12,947 bases of DNA. Origin: Desulfovibrio sp. (GTDB lineage: Bacteria > Desulfobacterota > Desulfovibrionia > Desulfovibrionales > Desulfovibrionaceae). Position 1 is the first letter of the stretch. Each line of letters begins with the position of its first letter. The stretch covers positions 1 through 12,947 of the forward strand of contig DQED01000445.1 of the NCBI GenBank assembly GCA_003525525.1, written 5' to 3'. Below the pieces are notes generated by a model. That model worked only from the letters and a program-made list of their open reading frames with translations, was not told the DNA's origin and made no database searches. The translations under genes and the position numbers were made by a program. Positions 1 through 8,206 of this stretch are shown here, in pieces.

Positions 1-165
1 GTCGGCGCGTCCGCTCCGGGCCGGGGCTACGCGCGCGCGTGCGACAGCGACGAGGCGCGTTTCGGCGGCGCGGGAGCCCTCCTGCCGGGGCGCCTCGCCG
101 CAACTTTCACCCTGCCGCCCCTTCGCGCCGTGGTGTACAAATGCGAGGAGGGTTTTGGCGCATGA
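1..165 (+). CDS. C-terminal end of a GH13-type alpha-glucan enzyme (partial; TreZ or branching-enzyme-like)
   Basis: Frame 1 is open from the first base to a TGA at 163-165, giving 54 codons of a protein that begins outside the window. The end reads like the C-terminal beta-sandwich of GH13 enzymes: an S-D-E-A-R-F-G-G-A-G stretch followed about 15 residues later by L-P-P-L-R-A-V-V-Y. This resembles the 'NSD..YGGSG ... LPPL..VV' ending of branching enzymes and the similar ending of malto-oligosyltrehalose trehalohydrolase (TreZ). The stop overlaps the next start by ATGA (162-165), the same junction as between the next two genes, which supports one operon. Next to treY, TreZ is the attractive reading because TreY and TreZ act in sequence, but the fragment is too short to separate it from GlgB or another GH13 member. 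The call rests on a short motif plus the operon junction. Confidence 0.6.
   Translation, partial: VGASAPGRGYARACDSDEARFGGAGALLPGRLAATFTLPPLRAVVYKCEEGFGA
145..151 (+). promoter_or_regulatory. Shine-Dalgarno site that fixes the start of the GH57 gene
   Basis: GAGGAGG lies 10 bases before ATG 162, inside the last codons of the upstream gene. An in-frame ATG at 141 is directly on top of this site and has no ribosome-binding site of its own, so 162 is the better start. The site suggests translational coupling: ribosomes ending at 163-165 can restart at 162. Confidence 0.7.
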
Positions 166-2591
166 ACCGCTACGTCTGCATCCACGGCCATTTCTACCAG
201 CCGCCCCGGGAGAATCCCTGGCTCGAGGAGGTCGAGGTCCAGGATTCGGCCCATCCCTACCACGACTGGAACGAGCGCATCACCGCCGAATGCTACGGCC
301 CCAATTCCGGCTCGCGCATCCTGGACGGCGACGGCTTTATTGTCGATATCGTCAACAACTACTCCAAGATCAGCTTCAATTTCGGCCCCACGCTCCTGTC
401 CTGGCTGGACAGGCGTCACCCGAGGCTCCACCAGGCCATCGTGGACGCGGACCGGCTCTCCATGGAGCGCTTCGACGGCCACGGCTCGGCCCTGGCCCAG
501 GCCTACAGCCACATGATCATGCCGCTGGCCAACCGGCGCGACAAGATCACCCAGGTCAAATGGGGCGTGGCGGATTTCCGCGCCCGCTTCGGCCGCGACC
601 CCGAAGGCATGTGGCTGCCCGAAACCGCCGTGGACCTGGAAACCCTCGCCATCCTGGCCGATGCCGGCCTCCGCTTCACGATCCTGGCCCCGCGCCAGGC
701 CGCGCGCGTGCGCCGCCTGGACGAAAGCGGCGGCGACTGGTGGGACGTGTCCGACGCCCATGTGGACCCCACCGCGCCCTACCTCGTGCGCCTGCCGGAC
801 GGGCGCGATTTCACGGTTTTTTTCTACGACGGCCCCATCTCCCAGGACATGGCCTTCGGCGACATGCTGGAAAGCGGCGAGACCATCCGCGACCGGCTCA
901 TGGCCGCGTTCAGCGACGACCGCGACTGGCCGCAGATCGTAAGCGTCGCCACGGACGGCGAAACCTACGGCCATCACCACTCCTCCGGCGAAATGGCGCT
1001 CACCTACTGTCTGTCGCTGCTTGAGGCCGACCCTTCCGTGGAACTGATCAACTACGCCGCCTACCTCGACCGCCATCCGCCCGGGCACGAGGCGGAAATC
1101 TTCGAGGACTCGTCCTGGAGCTGCATCCACGGCGTGGAGCGCTGGCGCGCGGACTGCGGCTGCAATTCCGGCATGCACCGGGGCTGGGGCCAGGGCTGGC
1201 GCGCCCCCCTGCGCGAGGCTTTGGACGGGCTGCGCGACGCCTGCGCGGCGATCCTCGACAGGGAAGGGCGGCGCTCTTTCACCGACCCCTGGCAGGCGCG
1301 CGACGCCTATATAACGGTCGTCAACGACCGCGACGAGGCGAACCTGGACGCTTTTTTCGCGGCCCACGCCAAAAAGGGCCTGACCCTGGCCGGGCGCATC
1401 AAGGCGCTCAAGCTCATGGAGCTTTCGCGCCACGCCATGCTCATGTTCACGAGTTGCGGCTGGTTTTTCGACGAGGTCTCGGGCATCGAAACCGTGCAGA
1501 TCCTCCAGTACGCCGCGCGCGCCATCCAGCTTGCCGGGGAGCTCGGCGGCGGAGACCTCGAAGGGCCTTTTGCCGCGATCCTGGAAAAGGCCCCGAGCAA
1601 CGTCCTTTCCTCGGGCAGGGAAGCCTACGAGCGCCACGCCAAGCCCGCGGCCGTGGACATCATGCGCGTGGGCGCGCATTTCGCCATCTCCTCGCTGTTC
1701 GAGGCCTACGACGAGCACTACGCCTACGGCTGCTACCGCGTGAGCGGGCGCGACGAGAAGCGCGAAACCGCCGGCCGCGCGCGTTTGCTCACCGGCCGGG
1801 CCGTCATCGAATCCGTGATCACCGGCGAACGCCTGGACGCCACCTTCGCCGTGCTCCACGTCGGCGGCCACAACCTGACCTGCGGCCTGCGGCGCTACCG
1901 CGACGCCGCGAGTCTCGCCGCCATGGAAGCCGACCTGCGCCGGGTCTTCGAGCGCGGCGACCTCGCCGAAACCATCCGCGCCCTGGACGCCCATTTCGAG
2001 ACCCACACCTTTTCCCTCCGCGACCTGTTTCGCGACGTGCAGCGCAAGGTGGTGGCCGAGGTCCTCGCCCCGGAATTCGACGCCGCCGAAGCCATGTACC
2101 GTCGCATCTTCGAGGACGACTACCCCATCCTCAATTTTCTCCACTGGATCTCCATGCCCGTGCCGCGCCACTTTCTGGACGCCGCCGCCTTTGTCGTGGA
2201 AACGGACATCCGGCGGCAGCTCGCCGGCGAAGTCATCGACCTCGAACGCCTGGACGGGAGCATCGAGGACGCCAAGCGCTTCGGCCTTTCCCTGGACTAC
2301 GAGCGCCTCGGCATGGAAGGGGCGCGCTGGGTCAACCGCTTCGTGGAGGCCTTCGGCGAGGACTTCGAGAACATCGCGCTGCTGACCAACGTCAAGGAGG
2401 CCCTGGACAGGCTGCGCACCCTGCCCATGGGGCTCAACCTGTTCAAGGCGCAAAACGTGGCCTTCGAACTGTCCCGCAGCCGCTATCCCGGCAAGCGGGA
2501 CGCGGCCGCCGCCGGGGACGAAGAGGCCGGGCGTTGGGTGGCGCTTTTCTCCGTGGTGGCCGAAGCGCTCAAGGTGAGGTTGCCGCAATGA
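162..2591 (+). CDS. GH57 family glycoside hydrolase with DUF3536-type C-terminal region
   Basis: An 809-residue cytoplasmic protein without a signal peptide, probably acting on alpha-glucan (glycogen or maltodextrin). GH57 landmarks are visible. The N-terminal strand carries H-G-H-F-Y-Q-P-P (residues 8-15), the counterpart of the family HQP motif. W-L-P-E at 151-154 carries the expected nucleophile Glu154. A-T-D-G-E-T-Y-G at 263-270 carries the expected acid/base Asp265 and is followed by H-H-H. About 450 further residues fit the long DUF3536-containing GH57 proteins often found near trehalose and glycogen genes. The exact reaction of this subgroup is not settled; branching, debranching or glucan transfer are possible. 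The gene starts inside the stop codon of the upstream GH13 gene and ends with ATGA at 2588-2591, overlapping treY. Family assignment is strong; substrate specificity is inferred only from context. Confidence 0.9.
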   Translation: MNRYVCIHGHFYQPPRENPWLEEVEVQDSAHPYHDWNERITAECYGPNSGSRILDGDGFIVDIVNNYSKISFNFGPTLLSWLDRRHPRLHQAIVDADRLSMERFDGHGSALAQAYSHMIMPLANRRDKITQVKWGVADFRARFGRDPEGMWLPETAVDLETLAILADAGLRFTILAPRQAARVRRLDESGGDWWDVSDAHVDPTAPYLVRLPDGRDFTVFFYDGPISQDMAFGDMLESGETIRDRLMAAFSDDRDWPQIVSVATDGETYGHHHSSGEMALTYCLSLLEADPSVELINYAAYLDRHPPGHEAEIFEDSSWSCIHGVERWRADCGCNSGMHRGWGQGWRAPLREALDGLRDACAAILDREGRRSFTDPWQARDAYITVVNDRDEANLDAFFAAHAKKGLTLAGRIKALKLMELSRHAMLMFTSCGWFFDEVSGIETVQILQYAARAIQLAGELGGGDLEGPFAAILEKAPSNVLSSGREAYERHAKPAAVDIMRVGAHFAISSLFEAYDEHYAYGCYRVSGRDEKRETAGRARLLTGRAVIESVITGERLDATFAVLHVGGHNLTCGLRRYRDAASLAAMEADLRRVFERGDLAETIRALDAHFETHTFSLRDLFRDVQRKVVAEVLAPEFDAAEAMYRRIFEDDYPILNFLHWISMPVPRHFLDAAAFVVETDIRRQLAGEVIDLERLDGSIEDAKRFGLSLDYERLGMEGARWVNRFVEAFGEDFENIALLTNVKEALDRLRTLPMGLNLFKAQNVAFELSRSRYPGKRDAAAAGDEEAGRWVALFSVVAEALKVRLPQ

Positions 2592-5395
2592 ACGCGCCCG
2601 TCGCCACCTACCGCGTCCAGTTCACGAAGGACTTCGATTTCACCCGCTGCCAGGACATCCTCGACTACCTCGCCGCGCTCGGCGTCTCCCACATCTACGC
2701 CTCGCCGATCTTTCGCGCCCGGCCCGGCTCGACCCACGGCTACGACGTGTGCGACCACAGGGAGATCAACCCGGAACTCGGCGGGGAGACCGCGTTCCGC
2801 GCCCTGGCCGCGGCGGCCGCAAAGCGCGGCATCGGCTGGATCCAGGACATCGTGCCCAATCACATGGCCGTCTCGGGCGAAAACCGCATGCTCGTGGACG
2901 TGCTCGAAAACGGCCCGTCCTCGCGCTATTACCAGTCCTTCGACATCGACTGGGACCACCCTTACGAGAGCATCAAGGGGCGCATGCTGGCCCCGTTTCT
3001 GGGCAACTTCTACGGCCGGGTCCTGGAGGCAGGAGAGATCGCCATCGGCTTCGACGCGGACGGCTTTTTCGTGCGCTACTACGACCTGCGCTTTCCCCTG
3101 CGCATCGATTCCTACGTACGCCTGCTCACGCTCGGGCTCGGCAAGCTGCGCGCGAAGATCGGCCGCGACTCCCCGGACTACATCAAGCTCCTGGGCGTGC
3201 TCTACACCATCAAGTCCCTGCCCGCCGAGGATTCCAAGGACGAACGCTACGACCAGATCTTTTTCGTCAAACAAATGCTCTTCGAGCTTTACGAGAAAAG
3301 CCCGCCCGTGCGCGCCCATATCGTCGCCAATCTCGCCCAGGCCAACGGCACTGCGGAGGAGGACGAGGATCGCCGGGCGCTCCTGGAGAGCCTGCTGGCC
3401 GAGCAGTATTTCCGGCTCTCCTACTGGAAGGTGGCCGGGGAGGAGATCAACTACCGCCGCTTTTTCTCCATCAACGACCTCATCTCGCTGCGGGTGGAGG
3501 ATGAGGCGGTCTTTCGCCAGTCCCACGGCAAGCTGTTCGAACTGGTCCGGGAAGGGCTTTTTTCCGGGCTGCGCGTGGACCACATCGACGGCCTCTACGA
3601 CCCGGCGCGCTATCTGCGCCGGCTGCGCGAGGCCGTCGGCGACGCCTATCTCGTCGTGGAAAAGATCTGCGTGGCCGGCGAGCCCCTGCCGGCGTTCTGG
3701 CCCGTGGCCGGCTCCACAGGCTACGATTTCATGAACGCCGTGTGCGGCTTGTACGTGGACACGACCCGGGAAATGGCCTTTGACCGCATCTATGCCGGCT
3801 TCACCGGCCGCCGCCAGCTGCCCGAGGACGTGGTGGTCTGGAAGAAGCGTCGCATCATCGAAACCCACATGTACGGCGACGTGGAAAACCTGGCGCGGCT
3901 GATAAACGCCGTCTCCAGCCTCGACCGCCAGGGCTTCGACATCACCCTGCGCTCGACCAAGCGGGCGCTGACCGAAGTGCTGGCCCATTTCCCGGTCTAC
4001 CGGACCTACATCTCCCCGGACGCCATCCGGCCGGCGGACATCGACTACGTGCGCACGGCCATCCGCCGCGCCAAGCGCCACAACGCCGACCTCGCCTACG
4101 AGCTCGATTTCCTGGAGCGTTTCCTTCTGCTGCAATACGACGCGAACCTGAGCGACGAGCAGAAGGCGCAGTGGACCCGTTTCGCCATGCGCTTCCAGCA
4201 GGTCAGCGGGCCGCTGATGGCCAAGGGCGTGGAGGATACGGCGTTTTACGTGCTCAACCGGCTTTTGTGCTTAAACGAAGTGGGCGGCGAGCCCGGACGT
4301 TTCGGGCAGACGCCCCAGGCCTTCCACGAGGCCATGGCCGCGCGCGCCAGGCAGTGGCCCCGGGCCATGAGCGCGACGGCCACCCACGACGCCAAGCGCG
4401 GCGAGGACGCGCGCATGCGCCTGGCCGCGCTGTCGGAGCTCCCCGACGCCTGGCGCGGCGCGCTGGCGAAGTTTTACCGCATCAACCTGCGCCGCAAGAC
4501 GCCGCTCGGCGACCGGCCCGCGCCGGATAAAAACGACGAATACCTGCTTTACCAGACGCTGCTCGGCCATTATCCCGACCGGCCCGAGGATCTGCCCGGC
4601 TTCGGCGGGCGGCTGGCGGCCTATCTCGTCAAGGCCGTGCGCGAGGGCAAGGAACATTCCACGTGGCTGAGCCCGGACCTGGAGTACGAAAAGGCGCTTA
4701 CCGATTTCGCGGCCATGCTCCTGGACGAGGCCCCGGACAGCGCCTTTATGGGCGTCTTTCTGCCGCTTTGCCGGCGGCTCACCCGGATCGGCTACGCCTA
4801 CGGCCTGGCCCAGGTCGTGCTCAAGGCCGCCTGCCCCGGCGTGCCGGACATCTACCAGGGCGTGGAGTGCTGGGATCTGTCCTTCGTCGATCCGGACAAC
4901 CGCCGGCCCGTGGATTTCATGGTTCGGGAAAAGACGCTCGGCGAACTGGACGCGGCGTTTTCCGCCGATCCGGTCGCGCTGTGCCACAGGCTGCTCGCTT
5001 CGCCCGAGGACGGCTGCATCAAGCTCTTCACGCTCTGGCGGGCGCTAGCGGCGCGGGGCGCGGACCCCGAGCTCTTCACCGTCGGCGCCTATGCGCCGGC
5101 CGCGTTCGCGGGGAGTCTTGCCGGGAATGCGTTCGGCTTCTGGCGCGCCTTCGAAGGCCGGACGGCCCTTGCGGTCGTGCCCTGGCGCATCGCCGACCTC
5201 GGCGCGGCGCAGGGCGCGTTCGTGCTCGGCGAAGCCTGGGAGAACACGCGCGTCACGGACTTCCCGCCGGGGTGGGGGCCACTCACTGACGCCTTGACCG
5301 GGCGGACGTTTTCCGGGGAGAGCCTCATGCTCAAGGAGCTGCTGCGGGACTTTCCCGTGGCGCTGCTTACGGGCGGGAACGCGGCCGGGATGTGA
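2588..5395 (+). CDS. treY: Malto-oligosyltrehalose synthase (GH13)
   Basis: A 935-residue cytoplasmic enzyme that converts the reducing-end alpha-1,4 linkage of maltodextrins into an alpha,alpha-1,1 linkage. This makes maltooligosyltrehalose, from which TreZ releases trehalose. It starts T-Y-R-V-Q-F, a typical TreY beginning. All four GH13 regions are present: D-I-V-P-N-H (87-92), G-L-R-V-D-H-I-D-G with nucleophile Asp331, L-V-V-E-K-I with acid/base Glu358, and T-H-D with Asp601 followed by the TreY-type K-R-G-E-D. A long helical insertion between the first and second regions and a C-terminal domain account for the length, normal for bacterial TreY. The start at 2588 is set by the ATGA overlap with the GH57 stop and by a GGTGAGG-like site about 10 bases upstream. 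The last 29 bases overlap the oppositely oriented MBL-fold gene. The frame stays open for hundreds of codons upstream of 2588; that is a high-GC artefact, not an N-terminal extension. Confidence 0.96.
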   Translation: MNAPVATYRVQFTKDFDFTRCQDILDYLAALGVSHIYASPIFRARPGSTHGYDVCDHREINPELGGETAFRALAAAAAKRGIGWIQDIVPNHMAVSGENRMLVDVLENGPSSRYYQSFDIDWDHPYESIKGRMLAPFLGNFYGRVLEAGEIAIGFDADGFFVRYYDLRFPLRIDSYVRLLTLGLGKLRAKIGRDSPDYIKLLGVLYTIKSLPAEDSKDERYDQIFFVKQMLFELYEKSPPVRAHIVANLAQANGTAEEDEDRRALLESLLAEQYFRLSYWKVAGEEINYRRFFSINDLISLRVEDEAVFRQSHGKLFELVREGLFSGLRVDHIDGLYDPARYLRRLREAVGDAYLVVEKICVAGEPLPAFWPVAGSTGYDFMNAVCGLYVDTTREMAFDRIYAGFTGRRQLPEDVVVWKKRRIIETHMYGDVENLARLINAVSSLDRQGFDITLRSTKRALTEVLAHFPVYRTYISPDAIRPADIDYVRTAIRRAKRHNADLAYELDFLERFLLLQYDANLSDEQKAQWTRFAMRFQQVSGPLMAKGVEDTAFYVLNRLLCLNEVGGEPGRFGQTPQAFHEAMAARARQWPRAMSATATHDAKRGEDARMRLAALSELPDAWRGALAKFYRINLRRKTPLGDRPAPDKNDEYLLYQTLLGHYPDRPEDLPGFGGRLAAYLVKAVREGKEHSTWLSPDLEYEKALTDFAAMLLDEAPDSAFMGVFLPLCRRLTRIGYAYGLAQVVLKAACPGVPDIYQGVECWDLSFVDPDNRRPVDFMVREKTLGELDAAFSADPVALCHRLLASPEDGCIKLFTLWRALAARGADPELFTVGAYAPAAFAGSLAGNAFGFWRAFEGRTALAVVPWRIADLGAAQGAFVLGEAWENTRVTDFPPGWGPLTDALTGRTFSGESLMLKELLRDFPVALLTGGNAAGM

Positions 5396-6116
5396 GGGGG
5401 GAGGGGAGTTCCAGCACGTCGCCCGGCCTGGCGTAGGCGAAGACGGTCGTGCCGGGGAGGCGCAAGCGGTCGGCGAACCGCTCGATATACTGGGTCTTGC
5501 CGTTTACGTGCATGGGCACGAACACGGCGGGCGCGAGCTTTTTCACGAAATCCGGCGCGCCGGCGAGGCTCGGCAGGCGCGGGTCCATGTTGGAAAAGGC
5601 CACGTCGAGAGGCCGTGCGGCAAGGGTCTTGAGCAGCCGACGCCAGGACATGCCCACGGCGCGGCGGGCGGCCGGGGACTGTCCGGGCCAGTCCCAAAGC
5701 GCCATGTCCCCGCCGAAATAGACCGACAGTCCTTCCAGTTCGATGCGGTAGGAAAGGCCCATGTCGTTGCTTTCCAGGGCATGGACCGTCAGGCCGGCCA
5801 CGTCTTGCGCGTCGTCTGGCTCCATGACGCGCGTCTCCGGCGGCAGGCGGTCGCCGTAGAGGTCGGCCACGTCGTCGGAAACCACGAAGCGGCGCGCGGC
5901 CGCATCTTGCGTTGCGGCGACGATGTCCGGGTCGAAATGGTCGTCGTGGCTGTGGGAGACGAATATGGTCAGGTCCGCGCCGGCGATGTGCGCGGCGGCT
6001 GCTTGCGCAGCCTCCCGCGGCAGATAGGCCGGAGCCGGGTAGTCGAACAGGAGGGTCTTGCCGCCCGCGCGCAGGAGAAAGCAGTCGTGGTGGATATAGA
6101 CGATGCTGGCGGACAT
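5367..6116 (-). CDS. MBL-fold metal-dependent hydrolase (UlaG/COG2220-like)
   Basis: A 249-residue cytoplasmic protein of the metallo-beta-lactamase superfamily. The metal-binding signature S-H-S-H-D-D-H is at residues 54-60 (His55, His57, Asp59, His60). Further expected ligands are Asp137 in F-G-G-D and His203 in P-M-H. The short N-terminal beta-hairpin and the G-G-D-M segment fit the COG2220 group, which includes UlaG-like lactonases and many uncharacterised hydrolases; the substrate cannot be told. The start at 6116 (M-S-A-S-I-V-Y-I-H-H) is chosen because family similarity begins there. The ribosome-binding site is weak (AAGG about 8 bases away). The frame is also open to an ATG at 6242, but that ATG lies in the dispersed repeat and the extra 42 residues are low-complexity. 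The gene follows cysS after 166 bases and runs tail to tail into treY with a 29-base overlap. Confidence 0.85.
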   Translation of the reverse strand: MSASIVYIHHDCFLLRAGGKTLLFDYPAPAYLPREAAQAAAAHIAGADLTIFVSHSHDDHFDPDIVAATQDAAARRFVVSDDVADLYGDRLPPETRVMEPDDAQDVAGLTVHALESNDMGLSYRIELEGLSVYFGGDMALWDWPGQSPAARRAVGMSWRRLLKTLAARPLDVAFSNMDPRLPSLAGAPDFVKKLAPAVFVPMHVNGKTQYIERFADRLRLPGTTVFAYARPGDVLELPSPLTSRPRSRP

Positions 6117-6184
6117 GAAAAAGCCTTGAAACAGAATCCCTCGTCGCAATAACGGCGCGGAAACCCCCGCGAGTCCAAACCTCT

Positions 6185-6250
6185 CCCCCCTTTCGGGGTG
6201 GTCCAGGAGGGGCCCTCGGCCCCTCCTGGCCGCCGGAGGCATTCTTCTTC
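6185..6250 (-). repeat. Dispersed palindromic repeat, copy 1 (behind cysS)
   Basis: Read on the - strand, the unit starts GAATGCCTCCGGCGGCC. It then forms a perfect 12-bp stem, CCAGGAGGGGCC with its complement and a 3-base loop (6203-6229), followed by a small CCCC-GAAA-GGGG hairpin. Positions 6195-6250 are identical to 11622-11677. The copy begins 33 bases after the cysS stop. It could end or protect the cysS transcript, but no T-run follows the hairpins, so it is not a classical intrinsic terminator. Confidence 0.85.
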
Positions 6251-6282
6251 TCTTCTCCCCCGCCTTCCTCTTCCTTCTCTCC

Positions 6283-7740
6283 CTACGCCACGTCCCAGCG
6301 GGGCCCGGCGGGGGTGTCCATGACGGTGACGCCGAGGCCGGCCAGTTCGTCGCGGATGGCGTCGGAGCGGGCGAAATCCTTGTTCTTGCGGGCGTCCTGG
6401 CGCTCGGCCACCAGCGCTTCCACGCGCGCGGCGTCGATGCCCAGGCGAGCCGCGCGGCTGGCCTTGAGCGCTTCGAGGAACGTCTCGCTTGCGCTGCCGA
6501 ACACGCCCAGTTCGTCGCCCCAGTCGGCGAGGTCGGCCTGGATGCGGCGCAGGATGTCGGCCGTCTCGCGGCTTTTGGCGAGCGTCTTGTCTTCCATGAG
6601 CCGGCCGGCCAGGCGCACCGCGCCGAACACGTGGCCCAGGGCCTGGGCGGTATTGAGGTCGTCGTCCATGGCCGCGGCGAAGCCTTCCTCGAGCTTGGCC
6701 AGCTCCTGGGCGACGTCGGGCGGGAGCTTCGTTTCCGACCATTTGGCGCGGGAGAGGGCCTGGTCCATCTGCGCCATGGCGGCGTAGATGCGCCTGAGGC
6801 CTTTTTCCGCCTCGTCGAGGGCCTGGTCGGAGTAGTCGAGCGGGCTCCTGTAGTGGGAGGAGACCAGGAAAAAGCGCAGCACTTCGGGCAGGTAGCGCTT
6901 GTAGATGTCGCGGATGGTGACGAAGTTGCCCAGCGACTTGGACATCTTCTCGGTGTTGATGCGCACGAAGCCGTTGTGGACCCAGTAGCGGCAGAATTCG
7001 CCGCCGATGGCCGCCTCGCTCTGGGCGATCTCGTTTTCGTGGTGCGGAAAGATGAGATCCTGGCCGCCGCCGTGGATGTCGATGGGCATGCCGAGGAGCT
7101 TTTCGCTCATGGCCGAGCATTCCAGGTGCCAGCCGGGGCGGCCGGGGCCGAACGGGCTGTCCCAGACGGGCTCGCCGGGCTTGGAGGCCTTCCACAGGGC
7201 GAAGTCGAGAGGGTCTTCCTTTTCCTCGCCCGGGGCGACGCGGGCGCCGGAACGCATGTCCTCGATGTCGCGGCCCGAGAGCTTGCCGTAGCCGGGAAAC
7301 GAGCGCACGCGGAAATAGACGTCGCCGGAGGCCGTGCGGTAGGCGTGGCCGCTTTCGATCAGGCGTTCGGCCAGGCGCGCCATCTCGTCGATGTACTGCG
7401 TGGCGCGGGGTTCGGCGTCGGCGCGCAGGATGCCGAGCTTGTCCATATCCTCGTAAAAGGCCTCGATGTAGCGCTCGGCGATGACGTCGGACGTGACGCC
7501 CTCGGCATTGGCCTTCTTGATGATTTTGTCGTCGACGTCGGTGAAGTTGCGCACGAAGGTCACGTCGAGGCCTTTTTTGCGCAAGTGGCGCACGAGCACG
7601 TCGAAGACCACGGACGAACGGGCATGCCCGATATGGCACAGGTCATAGGCGGTGATGCCGCACACGTACATGGCCACCTTGCCCGGATTGCGGGGAGCGA
7701 AGGCCTCCTTGGACCGGGTCATGGTGTTGAAAAGCTGCAT
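6283..7740 (-). CDS. cysS: Cysteinyl-tRNA synthetase
   Basis: A 485-residue class I aminoacyl-tRNA synthetase that charges tRNA-Cys in the cytoplasm. The H-I-G-H signature is at residues 36-39 and K-M-S-K-S at 265-269. The four zinc-ligand positions of the CysRS active site are present: Cys27 (Y-V-C-G), Cys208 (L-E-C-S), His233 and Glu237 (P-H-H-E-N-E). H-G-G-G-Q-D-L at 223-229 is also typical. The C-terminal DALR-like helical region and the final '[17 protein letters not shown]' stretch are normal for the family; E. coli CysRS is 461 residues. Start 7740 is preferred over an in-frame ATG 12 codons upstream because GGGAGG lies 7 bases before it and M-Q-L-F-N-T matches the usual N-terminus. 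It stands between mop and the MBL-fold gene on the same strand; the 154-base gap and hairpin upstream suggest a separate transcript. Confidence 0.97.
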   Translation of the reverse strand: MQLFNTMTRSKEAFAPRNPGKVAMYVCGITAYDLCHIGHARSSVVFDVLVRHLRKKGLDVTFVRNFTDVDDKIIKKANAEGVTSDVIAERYIEAFYEDMDKLGILRADAEPRATQYIDEMARLAERLIESGHAYRTASGDVYFRVRSFPGYGKLSGRDIEDMRSGARVAPGEEKEDPLDFALWKASKPGEPVWDSPFGPGRPGWHLECSAMSEKLLGMPIDIHGGGQDLIFPHHENEIAQSEAAIGGEFCRYWVHNGFVRINTEKMSKSLGNFVTIRDIYKRYLPEVLRFFLVSSHYRSPLDYSDQALDEAEKGLRRIYAAMAQMDQALSRAKWSETKLPPDVAQELAKLEEGFAAAMDDDLNTAQALGHVFGAVRLAGRLMEDKTLAKSRETADILRRIQADLADWGDELGVFGSASETFLEALKASRAARLGIDAARVEALVAERQDARKNKDFARSDAIRDELAGLGVTVMDTPAGPRWDVA

Positions 7741-7766
7741 GCCAAGCCTCCCTGGAAAAGTCCCCA

Positions 7767-7780
7767 CCCTTTGCAAAGGG
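7767..7780. promoter_or_regulatory. Perfect 14-bp palindrome in the cysS leader
   Basis: CCCTTTGCAAAGGG is a perfect palindrome 27 bases upstream of the cysS start. On the - strand a TTGACT (7790-7795) lies just upstream and could be a -35 element, but there is no convincing -10 at the right distance. It may be an operator or chance; regulation of cysS cannot be assigned from it. Confidence 0.3.
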
Positions 7781-7837
7781 GAGGCGTAAAGTCAAGCGAC
7801 GGACGCAGGGGCGCTTGCCCGGCCGCCGCCAACGACG

Positions 7838-7871
7838 AAGGCCGGCGGTTTCCGAGGAAACCGCCGGCCTT
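7838..7871 (-). terminator. Strong hairpin terminator behind mop
   Basis: A perfect 15-bp inverted repeat, AAGGCCGGCGGTTTC (7838-7852) with its complement (7857-7871) and a 4-base loop, lies 23 bases after the mop stop. The stem starts with AA and ends with TT; no long T-run follows. It separates mop from cysS and is the most convincing transcription end in the window. Confidence 0.75.
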
Positions 7872-7894
7872 GCGCGTCGCTTTCGCGGGAAATG

Positions 7895-8104
7895 CTAGTC
7901 GGTGACGACCATGACGCTGGACGCCTTGACCATGGCCTTGACCTTGGCGCCGGCCTTGAGGCCCATGGCCTCGGCGGACTCCTTGGTGATGACGGAGACG
8001 ATCTCGACGCCGGGGGCGGCTTCGATGACGACTTCGGCGTTGACCATGCCGATGTTGACCTTCTTGACGGTGCCGGGGATCAGATTGCGGGCGCTGACTT
8101 TCAT
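7895..8104 (-). CDS. mop: Molybdenum-pterin-binding protein (Mop/molbindin)
   Basis: A 69-residue single TOBE/Mop domain. The start M-K-V-S-A-R-N-L-I-P-G-T-V and the following G-M-V-N-A-E-V are the hallmark of molbindins. These small cytoplasmic proteins assemble into hexamers that bind molybdate or tungstate oxyanions at subunit interfaces and are thought to store or buffer the metal for cofactor synthesis. The length matches one-domain Mop proteins. The start is well supported by AAGGAGA 8 bases upstream. The gene stands alone: a strong hairpin follows its stop and a promoter within an AT-rich island precedes it. In sulfate reducers Mop genes are often controlled by molybdate or tungstate, but no regulator gene is in the window. 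Confidence 0.95.
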   Translation of the reverse strand: MKVSARNLIPGTVKKVNIGMVNAEVVIEAAPGVEIVSVITKESAEAMGLKAGAKVKAMVKASSVMVVTD

Positions 8105-8177
8105 GACTGCGTCTCCTTTCGGGTTATACGTTGGAGGGATGCGACAGGTTTTTGCCGTTGTTGTTCGTGTTGGAAAA

Positions 8178-8206
8178 AAGATAGGGCATTTCTAAGTCAC
8201 ACGCAA
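8178..8206 (-). promoter_or_regulatory. Likely sigma-70 promoter of mop
   Basis: On the - strand, TTGCGT (8201-8206) and TATCTT (8178-8183) are separated by exactly 17 bases, a good housekeeping-sigma arrangement. Transcription would start near 8171 and leave a leader of about 67 bases before ATG 8104. The -35 element lies within the arm of a dyad at 8197-8224, which could allow repression. Confidence 0.6.

Noticed and set aside
1454..2587. Long upstream extension of the treY frame
   Set aside because: The translation is Arg/Pro-rich shadow sequence of the GH57 gene; TreY similarity begins at 2588, where the ATGA overlap lies.
27..2588. An 853-codon open frame antisense to the GH57 gene
   Set aside because: It exactly mirrors the real gene, is rich in Gly/Val/His/Ala, has no family resemblance, and is a known artefact of high-GC coding DNA.
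2483..4135. A 550-codon open frame antisense to treY
   Set aside because: It is low in informative motifs, rich in Val/Gly/Asp/His, and overlaps a clear enzyme gene; compositional shadow.
5969..7639. A 556-codon open frame on the cysS strand in another frame
   Set aside because: It is Arg/Pro/Gly-rich and lies over cysS, which has all catalytic motifs in its own frame.
6631..7905. A 424-codon + strand open frame across cysS
   Set aside because: Mirror of cysS codons with no motif or ribosome-binding site.
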